A stretch of 32,185 bases of DNA, taken from positions 1-32,185 of IMG/VR virus record IMGVR_UViG_3300036781_000842, one strand, 5' to 3'. The notes under the pieces are model-generated. The model saw only the letters and a program-made list of their open reading frames with translations. It made no database searches and was not told where the DNA came from. This stretch comes from a virus. This document shows positions 13,681 through 23,377 of this stretch, in pieces; the first letter of the stretch is position 1, and each line of letters starts with the position of its first letter. The position numbers and the translations under genes were made by a program.

Positions 13681-14901
13681 TCAGCGCCATGGCCCGGTGA
13701 CATCAAAAAATACTATGCCTGTATTTGTTGAAGTTGATGAGTTACTCAGGGCGACGTTGGCGTTTCCAGTAGCTGCGATCAATGTTTTACCAGCAAGTGG
13801 CCCGCCTCCCGGTGCCCGGTTACCTTGCTTGAACGTTGTCCACACATCGCTCTGCATCGAGTGATAAAGACCTGGAAATAAAGCCCGCGGAGGCGCCGGA
13901 ACTGCCGCCGAAACATAATTCTGACTTAGCCAAAGGCCGCCATCGATATTCGACGGAAAGGAGCCTAAACCGAGTATGGTTGCCCCTGAATAGTGCAGCG
14001 AACTGTTCACCGACATAAAAGCATAGATGAGGTGCAGAACGGCAGATCCAAGCCCGGTGTAATCCCTCGGGAAACTCTGACTGCCGTTCGCACTTCCACT
14101 TACTGACCCGTCGTACTGAGCGGCCAGCGTCGACGCAGTTGAGTAATTCAACCCGCATGCGTAGGCATCGCCGCCTGGCTTCAGCGGGACCAGGTCGCCG
14201 AAATACCGATTGACCCCGATCTGATTTCCTGCGCTAGCCCCACTAGCAGACTGCACATTGAGATAGAAGATTCGGCCGTCACCGTGCAGTGACCACACGA
14301 CACCTGTTGAGTTCGCAGATTGACTCTTCGTCCAGTACCCGCCGCCCGACATTTGCGCAGCGGTCGGAAATGGACCTGACCCTGTATTGACATCCGTCAT
14401 TGCTTCGTACCCGACGACTCGCGCGGCAGTGGTGCCGGTGTCGTCAACGCGCAGCAAACATCCAGTCGAAGCAACGTCGCCGGATTTGTAAGCCGCGAGA
14501 TTGGTGCCGCTGTAAGGCTTGGTGAAGCCCAGTGGCGCCATCTTCATGCTGATCGTTCCGGTGGCGGTGCCGTCAGGAACTGCCGTTGCAAAGGTAATAC
14601 TCGTGGCGCCGGGCTTCGTCACGACCTTCTGTTCTCCGTTGAGATCGGCCCACCCCGTCGGCCCACCTGTCACACCTGCGATCAAGACGACGCTGTCCAC
14701 CAATGCAGCATGCGTTCCGGTGTAGGTGGCGGTAGCGACACCACTCGCGACCACCAGAGATGTCAGCGTGAGGCTGTTGAATCCATCCTTTAGGCACGCG
14801 TCTAGCAAACTGATCAACGAGCCCACCGTTCCGCTGAGAGCGGGAGCGTTTGGCATGTCGCTGGAAAAGTATTTGACGCTGGTATCCACTGGAGAAGTCA
14901 T
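13681..14901 (-). CDS. Fibre-like / receptor-binding candidate tail protein
   Basis: A 406-residue protein rich in Gly, Ser, Thr, Ala and Asn. The opening residues (to ~110) contain LTSLVVASGVATATYTGTHA and GVTGGPTGWADLNGEQ, a beta domain common in tail and fibre proteins. The body contains blocks such as GVVWSLHGDGRIFYLNVQSA and ends IVFFDVTGPWR. AAGGA before the ATG supports the start. DNA in its 3' half is visibly more AT-rich and uses rarer codons than its neighbours, a mark of recently exchanged host-range genes. Receptor binding is inference from position, composition and build. Confidence 0.6.
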   Translation of the reverse strand: MTSPVDTSVKYFSSDMPNAPALSGTVGSLISLLDACLKDGFNSLTLTSLVVASGVATATYTGTHAALVDSVVLIAGVTGGPTGWADLNGEQKVVTKPGATSITFATAVPDGTATGTISMKMAPLGFTKPYSGTNLAAYKSGDVASTGCLLRVDDTGTTAARVVGYEAMTDVNTGSGPFPTAAQMSGGGYWTKSQSANSTGVVWSLHGDGRIFYLNVQSASGASAGNQIGVNRYFGDLVPLKPGGDAYACGLNYSTASTLAAQYDGSVSGSANGSQSFPRDYTGLGSAVLHLIYAFMSVNSSLHYSGATILGLGSFPSNIDGGLWLSQNYVSAAVPAPPRALFPGLYHSMQSDVWTTFKQGNRAPGGGPLAGKTLIAATGNANVALSNSSTSTNTGIVFFDVTGPWR

Positions 14902-14911
14902 TGCTCAATCC

Positions 14912-16540
14912 TTACGCGATGGGGTTGTCGACATCGCCGCGCACGATGGTCAGGAACGAATAGTCGGCCGCGCTCTCCGGGCCCTGCTGTACGGTGCGCA
15001 CCATCCAAACGGGGAACATCGCGCCGATCGTGTTGATGCGCTGGATGTTTCCGATCGCCCAGCCGGTGCCCCAGCCGTCGACAGGGATCGTGAAGTAGGG
15101 CTCGCCCGTAATCCCGTTCACGGGCGCGGTGACCGTGTTGATGCTGCCCTCACCGATCACCCCGACGTGCTCGCCAATGATGTCGAAGGTCAGCGTGGTC
15201 TTGAAGCGCAGTGCCCAGTTTTCTGTGAAGGCACCCGCGTTGGTCACCGTGATCGGATAGCCCACGGAGTTGTACGTGCCAAGGGCAGCATTGCCGACAA
15301 GCACGTCCGAGAACGTCACGCCGTCCCACGTCGCTTGGTCGAACGTCAGCGGCACCCGAGCCTTCAAGTCGCCAGTGCGCAGGCAACTGGACACGTAGGA
15401 GCCGACTGGGAAGTCGTGCGTCAACGGCCGAGTGAAGGTGATGGTCCCATCGATCTGCGCGTCGCTCTGCAGGCCCATGTCCTCGATGCGATGCTCGACG
15501 CTCACCGGCTGGGAGTAGCCAGTCACATCCGTGAAGGTAACCGTGCCGGCTTCGAGATCCTCGGTGTAGCCTGTCTCGATGACGTGGGTGTCATGGCCGA
15601 TGACTCGCAGTCGCGACAGCCGAGTCCGGCCAACGTCTATCACGTCATCATCCGCAACGGTTTGCGGCGAGGTAACCGCCGTGTGACCGACGACAGCGAG
15701 ATCGCCTTTGCCGAAGATCGGCACGCGGCCGTCGGTCGGCAGACGCACCGGGTCGATGCCCAGCAAGTCCGCATCGAGCGGCAGATAGGTGAACGCCACA
15801 GCGTTGTAGCGCAGCGTCTCCTGACGGATGAGATCGATGAAGGCCGTTGTCAGCCCGGAGATCTCTAGGAAGGCCAGGCTGGTCGCCACCGCGCCGGCCG
15901 GCGCCGACGGCGTGACGCCCACCAGGGTCACCACGCCCGTGGTGTAGTCGATCCGGCCCTTCACGCGCGGCTGGTCGATGATGCCGTCGCTGTCCGCCGT
16001 GTAGTTGAAGGTGGTGCCGTCCTCCATGGTGCCAAGCACGCTGAAGCTGCCTGTGCGGATCGGCGCGGTCGCGACGCGGAAGGTGATCGCGTAGGTGTTG
16101 AACGGCGTGCCGGCCCCGTTTACCGGCGCGCCGGCAACTCCGCGCCAGTCCGTGACGGCGGGGGCAAGGCCAGACGCCCACGAGGTCAGCGTCACTTCGC
16201 CCTGCTCTGGCGTCAGCGTGCCTACCTTCGTGCCGTTGCCCGTGACCGGCGAGAGATCCACCTGTAAGTCGCCGTTGGCCTTCGACACATAGCGCTTCCC
16301 GCCAGCGGTGAAGCTGACGCCCGAGAGTGAGAACGCGTTGGCGAGGTAGGTCTTCAGGTGCAGCGCGTCCATATCGCCGGCGAGATCGTCCGTGCTGCCG
16401 GACGCGGCCGAATACTTTGCGGCGGCCGAAGTCACGCCGCCGAGCGCCATGGTCAGGGCCGTGCTCACCGCGATCTGCGCGAACGACGAGAGTTCGACCG
16501 CGTTGCCGGTGTCCTCGTAGGGAATAATTACGTTGGCCAT
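14912..16540 (-). CDS. Tail protein with DDG-type beta modules
   Basis: A 542-residue protein with no TM segments. The N-terminus (MANVIIPYEDTGNAVELSSF) is followed by two copies of a beta module also found in the 682-aa neighbour: residues ~74-120 (KRYVSKANGDLQVD ... VGTLTPEQGEVTLTSW) and ~163-206 (FNYTADSDGIIDQP ... GRIDYTTGVVTLVG). The rest is beta-rich, with late segments around RFKTTLTFDIIGEHVGVIGE. AAGGG seven bases before the ATG supports the start. It lies after the 682-aa protein and before the fibre-like gene. A tail-tip or baseplate-like structural role is likely. Confidence 0.7.
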   Translation of the reverse strand: MANVIIPYEDTGNAVELSSFAQIAVSTALTMALGGVTSAAAKYSAASGSTDDLAGDMDALHLKTYLANAFSLSGVSFTAGGKRYVSKANGDLQVDLSPVTGNGTKVGTLTPEQGEVTLTSWASGLAPAVTDWRGVAGAPVNGAGTPFNTYAITFRVATAPIRTGSFSVLGTMEDGTTFNYTADSDGIIDQPRVKGRIDYTTGVVTLVGVTPSAPAGAVATSLAFLEISGLTTAFIDLIRQETLRYNAVAFTYLPLDADLLGIDPVRLPTDGRVPIFGKGDLAVVGHTAVTSPQTVADDDVIDVGRTRLSRLRVIGHDTHVIETGYTEDLEAGTVTFTDVTGYSQPVSVEHRIEDMGLQSDAQIDGTITFTRPLTHDFPVGSYVSSCLRTGDLKARVPLTFDQATWDGVTFSDVLVGNAALGTYNSVGYPITVTNAGAFTENWALRFKTTLTFDIIGEHVGVIGEGSINTVTAPVNGITGEPYFTIPVDGWGTGWAIGNIQRINTIGAMFPVWMVRTVQQGPESAADYSFLTIVRGDVDNPIA

Positions 16541-16548
16541 GCGTGCCC

Positions 16549-18597
16549 TTAAGTCGTGGTCTCGACAGCCCAGTTGGGCTTGTCCTTCAGCAGATAGACG
16601 TTGTCCCAGGCGGTCAGCAGAAGCGCCAACGGCGTCGGTATCACGGTGTTCGCGTTCAACGCGAAGGTGCCTGCCGCGTAGTCGATGGTCCCGACCGCGA
16701 GCAGTGTGTTCAGGAGAACCAGGTTCAGGACGCCTGCGCCGTCGTCGGTGATGCGATAGAGGGCCGGCGCGCCCCAGTCGACGGTGGCCGTGGCGAGGTA
16801 CTTGCCCCGCAACTGCCCCGTCACCGTCAGGTCCACGGACCCAGGGGCGATGTCCGTCACGCCGAAGCTGCCCGAGCCGCTCGCGATGGTGACGGTGGCC
16901 GACGAGAGTTCGGCGGTGCCGGTCGACACGTGGATCGTGGTTCCCGGTGCGGGGATCACGGACGGACTCAGACGGAAGACGCCCTTCGCATAGTCGACGG
17001 GGCCGGTACCGTAGCCCGTGAGATTGCCGGCGCCGTCGTCGGTGACCGTTCGCAGAATGGCGCTGTCGTCTGTCCAGGTGATCGTCAGTTCGCCCGGCAC
17101 GATGCTTTTCGCGCCCGTTTCGAGGCTTGAATCTCCGCTCGTGTTGAAAGGCCAGTAGAGATTGCCGTCGTTGTCGAGCGTCAGCAGTTCACTGGTACGC
17201 GCGGCGTCGGGCTCGACCCACTGGTAGATGATCTGGCTGCCCACATCGGGAAGAGCGCCGAGCGTCACGAGCACGGTCCCGGTTGTCGGGTTCACGGTGC
17301 CCGAGCCGTAGCCGCTGTCCGGCCCGCGAATCGCGCCAGAGCCGTCGTCACTGATCACGTACCAGCGACCGGCGACCAGGTAGGAGATCGACAAGGTGCC
17401 CGGTACGGGCGACGGTTGGATCGTGCGTGCGTAGGAGATCGAGCGCGTCTCGATCTTGACCTTGAAGCCCTGAGACTGCGTGACTGCCGCCGGTGACGAT
17501 GCTGGCTGGTAGGTGACAGTGAAGGTCAGCGAGCCGGTGCCGAAGAGGTTCGTGAGCAGCGACAGGATGCCGTTGTCGTAGTCGACCGTTCCGACCTGCG
17601 TGCCGGCGTTCATCAGACGACCTCCGCTATCGGTGAGCGTCACGTCCCCGTTATTGATCGATAAGGTTTTCGGCGCGATGCCGCCACCGATGAAGAGGTT
17701 CTGCGATGTGGTGAAACCCAGCGTCACGCCCTGCACCACTGCGGTGCCCGATCCAACTACACCGGTCAGCACCTGGTTCGTGCGCGCGTCGCCGATCGGC
17801 GTTTCGATCTGCGCACTCGGGACGAGCTGCGTGAAGATGCCAGTGGCCTTGACGCTGAAGTCCCCGATCGATGCCGCCTCTTCGAGAGGCACCACGCCGC
17901 CGTATTTGGCCGCGTTGGCGACGATCGTCGTGCTCGCCTTGGTCGCGGCGGCAAGTTGCGCCTTGGTCGGGTCGATCCGCGCGGCATCGAAGCCAGGGAA
18001 GTCGGCGCGCAACGGGTCGCTGAGCGTGAGCGTGAGCACGTAGCGCTGGAAATCTCCTGCCGTGTCCGTGAAGGTCGTGAGCACCGCGGACGCGGCCGTC
18101 ACGCGCACATACTGCACGAACTGGTCGCTGAAGCCCTCGCGCTTCGTCAACGCCAGCGTGCTGCCGATCGCCGGCAGCGCGTCAGTACGCTGGATGATGG
18201 CGAGCGCCGCCATGCCTTCGATGTGGTTGCTGTAGAGATAGCCGGCATAGTTCGGCCCGACCGAGAGATAGGCTTCGATGCGCGAGATCGCATCGGCGCG
18301 CAGATCGAAGGTGTCGAGGCCGCTGAAGATGGTGACCGCGACGTTGGGATCGTTGGGCGGCTCGGCCACGATCACGTTGCCGCCCAGGTAGGTGTCGGTG
18401 TCGTCGCTCTGGACCCAGACGTGGACCTTGCGTGCGCTCACTCGGCCGGCGGCGCGGTCGGTCTCCGACACGTCGGGAAAGATCGCGTTGCTCGAACCGT
18501 CGACGACCTCGTTGGAAGTCGGCGCCCCGCCACCTTCGGGCACGTCGTCCATCACCTGGCTCTTCACGAGCTTCACGTCGCCTTTGAGGATGGTCAT
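16549..18597 (-). CDS. Large tail protein with four repeated beta modules
   Basis: A 682-residue protein. Residues ~1-300 form a unique part (with HVWVQSDDTDTYLGGNV and RIEAYLSVGPNYAGYLYSNH). Residues ~310-660 hold four copies of a module: [P]G-x-L-x-[IV], a variable loop, [VI]-[ST]-D-D-G-[AS]-G, then G-T-[VI]-[DN]-Y/x-x-x-G-x-x-x-L. Examples are ISDDGSGAIR...GTVNPTTGTVLVTL and VTDDGAGNLT...GPVDYAKGVFRL. It starts two bases after the previous stop. Tail-tip structural protein by position; the role of the modules is unknown. Confidence 0.7.
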   Translation of the reverse strand: MTILKGDVKLVKSQVMDDVPEGGGAPTSNEVVDGSSNAIFPDVSETDRAAGRVSARKVHVWVQSDDTDTYLGGNVIVAEPPNDPNVAVTIFSGLDTFDLRADAISRIEAYLSVGPNYAGYLYSNHIEGMAALAIIQRTDALPAIGSTLALTKREGFSDQFVQYVRVTAASAVLTTFTDTAGDFQRYVLTLTLSDPLRADFPGFDAARIDPTKAQLAAATKASTTIVANAAKYGGVVPLEEAASIGDFSVKATGIFTQLVPSAQIETPIGDARTNQVLTGVVGSGTAVVQGVTLGFTTSQNLFIGGGIAPKTLSINNGDVTLTDSGGRLMNAGTQVGTVDYDNGILSLLTNLFGTGSLTFTVTYQPASSPAAVTQSQGFKVKIETRSISYARTIQPSPVPGTLSISYLVAGRWYVISDDGSGAIRGPDSGYGSGTVNPTTGTVLVTLGALPDVGSQIIYQWVEPDAARTSELLTLDNDGNLYWPFNTSGDSSLETGAKSIVPGELTITWTDDSAILRTVTDDGAGNLTGYGTGPVDYAKGVFRLSPSVIPAPGTTIHVSTGTAELSSATVTIASGSGSFGVTDIAPGSVDLTVTGQLRGKYLATATVDWGAPALYRITDDGAGVLNLVLLNTLLAVGTIDYAAGTFALNANTVIPTPLALLLTAWDNVYLLKDKPNWAVETTT
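16618..17670 (-). repeat. Repeated beta-module region in the 682-aa tail protein
   Basis: Four diverged modules of roughly 55-75 residues with a shared D-D-G-x-G and G-T-[VI]-x-Y pattern. Two more copies occur in the 542-aa neighbour. This is a protein-level repeat, not a DNA-level one. Confidence 0.7.
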
Positions 18598-18599
18598 TT

Positions 18600-19004
18600 T
18601 TAGACAGTCATGAACTTGAGGGTGACGAGGTAGTAGTCGCTGTCCAGCACGTCGCTGTAGTGCACGACGGGCTTCGCATCGATCGCGGGCTTGTCCTGGT
18701 GGCGGAACATGACGCTGCGGTCGACGCCGCGAAGGTTGAGCGTCATGACCGCACCGGCGATGGCGCCCCAGGCGTTGAGCTGGTCAAGATCGGCGCGGAT
18801 CATCCATGCGCTGTCGTCGCCCTCGGGCTGCAGCGTGATCGGGCGGCCGGGCCGATCGGCATCCCCGTCGACCTGAATGATCAGTGCACCGGTCAAGCCC
18901 TCGTCGACCGATTGCTGCACCGGGCTGTACTGGTTCTCGTCGGCCCAATAGAGATCAGGGTCGAGCGGCAGCGTGTCGTCGCCGTACTTGAGGCTGATGC
19001 TCAT
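18600..19004 (-). CDS. Tail protein downstream of tape measure
   Basis: A 134-residue protein (MSISLKYGDDTLPLDPDLYW start). It is beta-rich, with VDRSVMFRHQDKPAIDAKPV and an end YYLVTLKFMTV. The ATG overlaps the tape measure stop (ATGA). By position it could occupy the place of the distal tail / minor tail protein that follows the tape measure in other siphophages, but no family is recognised. Confidence 0.65.
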   Translation of the reverse strand: MSISLKYGDDTLPLDPDLYWADENQYSPVQQSVDEGLTGALIIQVDGDADRPGRPITLQPEGDDSAWMIRADLDQLNAWGAIAGAVMTLNLRGVDRSVMFRHQDKPAIDAKPVVHYSDVLDSDYYLVTLKFMTV

Positions 19005-22000
19005 GACGACCGCCCCTTCAGGCGGCCGAGCAGATCGACCAGCGTCTTGGCATCGCCTTCGGACCCCATCGTCACCGCGCCGCCGTCGCCACCGGGCAGC
19101 TCGAGCTTCACGTTGTGCGTGGTGCTGCGCTCGGCCGGCGCTGGCTTCTGCAAGCGCGACACGGCTTGTTCGAACTGGGCCAGGGTGCGCTGCCACGCCC
19201 GCGCATCCTCTACCCCTTCTGTCGATTGAAACCCGGCGCTGAGCCGCGACGCGCTGCCGTTGACGGCGTTCTGCTGCTTGAGGGACGCGATGACGGTCTT
19301 CAGCGCGCCAACGTCGTCCGTGCCCAGCGTGCCCTGCTGCAACTTGTCGCGCAGCTGAAACTGGAGGTTGGCATCGACGGCGTTCTGCCCCGCGAGTCGC
19401 TGTTCGCGCGTGTCGCCCGTCACCGACTTGATCTGCTGGTTCGGGCCGATGATGCCGATCGAGTTCTGCGCGTCGCGCGCTTCGGCCGCGTAGGCACGCC
19501 AGGCCTCGCCTGCCCGCTGGAGGCTTTCGATGGTGTTGTGGCCATACTCGTCGGTGCGCAGCTGCACGCCGCGAATGGCGGCCTCGACGACCACCCACGA
19601 AGGGGCGATGCCCTTGTTGGCCGCAATGGCCTCGGTGGCGGTGCGCACGAAGGCGTCGCGCAGCTGATCGGCCGATCCCTGCCCGCTCGACTTCAGCGCA
19701 TCGTAGGCGTCTTGTGAGGCGGTCGCGGCCCGCTTGAGCGCCGCCTCGGTCTGCAATCCGAAGAACTGGAACGCCTCGGCCGTGCTCTGGATCCCGGGCT
19801 TGAGGTTTTCCAGCTTGAGCTTCAGTTCGTCCGCCTTGGCGGATGCCTGTTGCAACAAGCCGTCGGCGACCTTGTTGCCCAGCTGCGCCCGCATGGCCTC
19901 GATCTGCGCTTCAACCGCTTCCAGGGCCTTCTGCGTGTCGGCCGTATCGATGCCCTTGGTGAGGCTGGCCGACAGCGCCAGGCCGGTGTCGATGCCCTGC
20001 GACTTCAGGCGGTCGAGCGACTCGATGATGGCGTCGGTGTCGTTGATCGCGCTGCGCGAGGCCTTGCCGATGCCCCCGGCCAACACGTCGTACTCGAGCC
20101 CTGACCGGCGGATGGCCTCGCGTGCCGTGCCGTCGAGCACGGCGGCCATGCGTTCGGCCTCGCGCGAGGCGCCGGCAAATGCCGCCCGCGCGCGCGTCTC
20201 GAAGACGGCCAGATCCTCGCCCTTGAGTGCCTCGGCCCATGAGGCCTGGAACTGGGCCGTCGTGATCTTGGCGGCGGCCAGCAGCTTGTCCAACACGGCG
20301 CCGGCATTCTTGATCCCGGGCACGCTGGCGAGGTCGAAGTCCTTGCCGATCTTGCCGATTGCCTCGGCGGCGCTGTCGCCGTTCAGCCGTAGCTGGTCGA
20401 ATTTGGCGATGGCGCCGGCGGCTTCCTTCGATAGCTCAAACTGCCTGTCGCGCGCCTGTTGCAGCGCGATGTTCATCACCCGCAGCTGCGCGGCGTTCGA
20501 TTTCGTGGCCTCTTCCTGGAGGCGCATCTTGTCTTCGGCGTCCTGGATGGCCTTGCCGTAGCCCGACCACTTGGCGACGCCCTCGCCCAGCGAACGGCCG
20601 ATGCCGACGATTTCGGGCGCCAGCGAGGCCAAGACGATGCCCACCGGCCCGAGCAGGCCGCTGAAGCGCCCGAGCACGCTGCCGGCGGCGGCGATCTTGC
20701 CGGCGCCGGCCACCGCGCTGGTGGCGGCGCCGGCTCCCGCGGCGGCGCTCGCCCGAGCTGCAGCGGCGTTTGCGGCGTGCGCGACAGTGTTGGCCTCCAC
20801 CGCGACCGTGTTGGACTGCACCGCGGCCGTCGCGCCGGCCGTGGCGGTGGCCCATTTGTAGACATCGACCGCGAGCCCGGCGATCTTGATCGCGGCCCAC
20901 GCCTTGCCGGCGGCGTAGAGGCCGGCCACCAGCGTGTCCAGGTTCTTCGCCAGGCCGTCGATGATCTTGGCGACGTTGGCGCTCGACGCCATGCCGTTGT
21001 CGGCGGCGCCGACGTACAGCGTCCACTGCGTCTTCAGGTTCTGCAAGGACCGGCCGACCGTAGACGGCAACTGGTTGAACTCGGCCGCCACGGCCGCCGA
21101 CTGCGTGGTGAGTGACTTGATGACGGTCGCACTGGTGAGCGCGCCCTGCTCTGCCAGCTTGCGCAGCTCGCCCGTCGTGACGCCGAGGCCTTGCGCCAGG
21201 GCCTGCGCGAGGCGCGGCGCCTGTTCCATCACCGAGTTGAACTCGTCGCCGCGCAGCACGCCGGATTGCAGGCCTTGGATCAGCTGCACGATCGCCGCAT
21301 TCGACGCCTCGGCCGAGCTGCCCGAGAGCTGCACTGATTGGTTGATCGTCTCCGTCAACGCCAGGGATTGCTGCTGTGCGTCGCTCGCCGACAGCCCGGC
21401 CTGCTGTCCGGCCTGCGCGATGCGCACGAAAAGAGTACCCGTCGATTCCAGCGAGCTGTTGGTCTTCAGGGCGATGTCGGTAACGCCCTGGAAGGAGGTC
21501 TTGAACGCATCGCCTTCCCCGGTCGCCAGCTTGATCCGGGCCTGCAGGTTCTTGAATTCGTCGGCCGTGTCGGCCACGTCCTTGATCGCGCCGCCGAGGA
21601 AGCTGCCGCCGATAGCGATGGCAGCAATCGACTGGATCTTGCGCAGCTCGTCGCCGATGGACTTGACGCCATCGCGCACGGTGCGCTGGTCGGCGATCTG
21701 GCGCTGCGCGGCGCCGTTCGACGCCGCCGCAGCCTGCGCGAAGGCGGGCGCCAGGCCGAGCACGCGCTGGCGCACCTCGCCGATCGCGCCCTCCAGGTTG
21801 CGCTCGCTCTGCGCGAGTTCGGTGGTCTGGATACCGAAGCCCTGCAGACTCGTGCGCGCAGCGTTGAGGGCCGTGGCGTTGTCCTGTACAGCGCCGCGCA
21901 TGCGGATCGCCGACTCGGCCGCGGTGGTGTAGTCGGTGGCGAGTTTCTTTTCGGCGACGCCGGCGGCGGCCGTCGCGGACACCGAGGTCTTCAGTTCGTC

Positions 22001-22492
22001 GTTCTTCTGTTTGAGGAACTGGCGGCCCTCGCGGATGGAGACCAGCAGCTGCGCGTTGGCCTCGCGGTACTGGTCGGTGCTGCGCGTGCCGGCCGGGTAT
22101 TCCTGGCGCAGCGCGGCGAGCGCCTGGCGCTGTTCGTTGAGGTCGGCGGCGGCGCCTTCGGCGGCCGTGCGCGCAGCGACTTCAGCGGCGGCGAAGCGCG
22201 AGCTCTCGGCGGCGGCCTGCGGCAGTTGCTGGGCCAGCTTGTCGAGCGCGGAGCCAGCCTGCGCCAACTCGATCGACAACGCGTTCGACTCGTTGGTCAG
22301 TTGCTGGAAATTGGTGACCGCGTCTTTCTTTGCGCCGAGGTTCTTGAGCGCGTCGGCGGCGGCGTCGACCTGCTTTTTGAGGTCGCTGTCGAGCGTGTTC
22401 CCGAGCGCGCGCAACGATGCTTCGAGCTGCTCGACATCGGCCTCGCCCGTGATGCCTGCCTCGATGTCGTACTTGATCTTGGGATCGGCCAC
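19001..22492 (-). CDS. Tape measure protein
   Basis: A 1163-residue protein that sets tail length and passes into the host envelope. The first ~250 residues are long Ala/Gln-rich coiled coils. A tape-measure N-terminal-type domain lies at ~312-500 (TLFVRIAQAGQQAGLSASDA; LRGDEFNSVMEQAPRLAQAL). A hydrophobic alanine/glycine stretch at ~545-680 is typical of the membrane-inserting part, and a helical C-terminal half follows. It starts at GTG 22492 without a strong ribosome binding site. At ~1160 residues the expected tail is roughly 170 nm by the usual 1.5 angstrom per residue rule. Confidence 0.9.
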   Translation of the reverse strand: MADPKIKYDIEAGITGEADVEQLEASLRALGNTLDSDLKKQVDAAADALKNLGAKKDAVTNFQQLTNESNALSIELAQAGSALDKLAQQLPQAAAESSRFAAAEVAARTAAEGAAADLNEQRQALAALRQEYPAGTRSTDQYREANAQLLVSIREGRQFLKQKNDELKTSVSATAAAGVAEKKLATDYTTAAESAIRMRGAVQDNATALNAARTSLQGFGIQTTELAQSERNLEGAIGEVRQRVLGLAPAFAQAAAASNGAAQRQIADQRTVRDGVKSIGDELRKIQSIAAIAIGGSFLGGAIKDVADTADEFKNLQARIKLATGEGDAFKTSFQGVTDIALKTNSSLESTGTLFVRIAQAGQQAGLSASDAQQQSLALTETINQSVQLSGSSAEASNAAIVQLIQGLQSGVLRGDEFNSVMEQAPRLAQALAQGLGVTTGELRKLAEQGALTSATVIKSLTTQSAAVAAEFNQLPSTVGRSLQNLKTQWTLYVGAADNGMASSANVAKIIDGLAKNLDTLVAGLYAAGKAWAAIKIAGLAVDVYKWATATAGATAAVQSNTVAVEANTVAHAANAAAARASAAAGAGAATSAVAGAGKIAAAGSVLGRFSGLLGPVGIVLASLAPEIVGIGRSLGEGVAKWSGYGKAIQDAEDKMRLQEEATKSNAAQLRVMNIALQQARDRQFELSKEAAGAIAKFDQLRLNGDSAAEAIGKIGKDFDLASVPGIKNAGAVLDKLLAAAKITTAQFQASWAEALKGEDLAVFETRARAAFAGASREAERMAAVLDGTAREAIRRSGLEYDVLAGGIGKASRSAINDTDAIIESLDRLKSQGIDTGLALSASLTKGIDTADTQKALEAVEAQIEAMRAQLGNKVADGLLQQASAKADELKLKLENLKPGIQSTAEAFQFFGLQTEAALKRAATASQDAYDALKSSGQGSADQLRDAFVRTATEAIAANKGIAPSWVVVEAAIRGVQLRTDEYGHNTIESLQRAGEAWRAYAAEARDAQNSIGIIGPNQQIKSVTGDTREQRLAGQNAVDANLQFQLRDKLQQGTLGTDDVGALKTVIASLKQQNAVNGSASRLSAGFQSTEGVEDARAWQRTLAQFEQAVSRLQKPAPAERSTTHNVKLELPGGDGGAVTMGSEGDAKTLVDLLGRLKGRSS

Positions 22493-22573
22493 GCGGATCT
22501 CTGGATGGAAGATGGATGGGTTGCGGCGGACGGCCCCGACGACGCGATTGGACGCGGATCAGGGCCTGTTCGA

Positions 22574-23338
22574 TCAGGCAGCTGCCTTCAGCCGGACTTG
22601 ATAGGGCTCGCTATTGCCGGTCGGCACGACGAGGTAGCCGCTCAGCTCGATGCCGTTGAAGTCGTCGGCCAGGAAGTCGAAGCCGTTGCTGGAGGTCACC
22701 ACTGCCTCCCAGCATTCGGCTTCGATGTACTGGCCGTCGACCTGGTTCTCGCCTTCAAAACGCACCTGCATGCGCGCTTGCGGTCGGGTGCCACCGCGGA
22801 TCTGGTCGCCAGTGAGCGCCAAGGCGGTGACAGTGACCTTCAGCGACTCGCTCGCCTCGATCGCGCCGCTGGCCAACGCCTTGATCTCGCCGTTGGCGTA
22901 GTTGACGATGTAGTCCGTGTTTTCGACATAGGTCGTCGCCGCGGTGCTGTCCGTCACCACCGGTGCCGGCGTGCCCGAAAGGTTGCGCTTCGACAGCGGC
23001 ACGTACTTGTCGAGCTTCGCCGTGATCACTTCGGCTGTTAGAACGCCGCCCGATTGCGTCCAGGTTTCGCGAATGCCCTGGAACTGCAGCGCCATGGCAT
23101 CGACGTCCATCGCGGAGATGGTGATGTCGATCTTCGTCGGCTTGCCGACCACCACGTTGGCGATCGCCTGACCGTAGTTCTCGCGCTGCTTGGACGTCTT
23201 TTGCTTCTGATCGCTGTCGCCAGTGATCATGAACTTGTCGGCGCCGAGCGCTTCGCCATAGCCGGTGTAGGCCTGGGCCACGGGATCGTAGACATTGAGG
23301 CGCACGGCGCCGGCGCCGAGGATTGCTGGTGCAGTCAT
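22574..23338 (-). CDS. Major tail (tube) protein
   Basis: A 254-residue protein, the subunit of the tail tube. Recognised by NVYDPVAQAYTGYGEALGAD at the N-terminus, the mixed beta pattern with KIDITISAMDVDAMALQFQG (~86-105), and its place between the tail terminator and tape measure. No Ig-like extension. GGAG 10 bases before the ATG fixes the start. Only 81 bases separate it from the tape measure, leaving no room for the usual tail assembly chaperone pair. Confidence 0.8.
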   Translation of the reverse strand: MTAPAILGAGAVRLNVYDPVAQAYTGYGEALGADKFMITGDSDQKQKTSKQRENYGQAIANVVVGKPTKIDITISAMDVDAMALQFQGIRETWTQSGGVLTAEVITAKLDKYVPLSKRNLSGTPAPVVTDSTAATTYVENTDYIVNYANGEIKALASGAIEASESLKVTVTALALTGDQIRGGTRPQARMQVRFEGENQVDGQYIEAECWEAVVTSSNGFDFLADDFNGIELSGYLVVPTGNSEPYQVRLKAAA

Positions 23339-23377
23339 TTTGAAACTCCGATTGAAGAGAAGAAGAAACTCGACCCG

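Noticed and set aside
22493-22573. Frameshifted tail assembly chaperone
   Set aside because: There are only 81 bases, no slippery run and no coding character.
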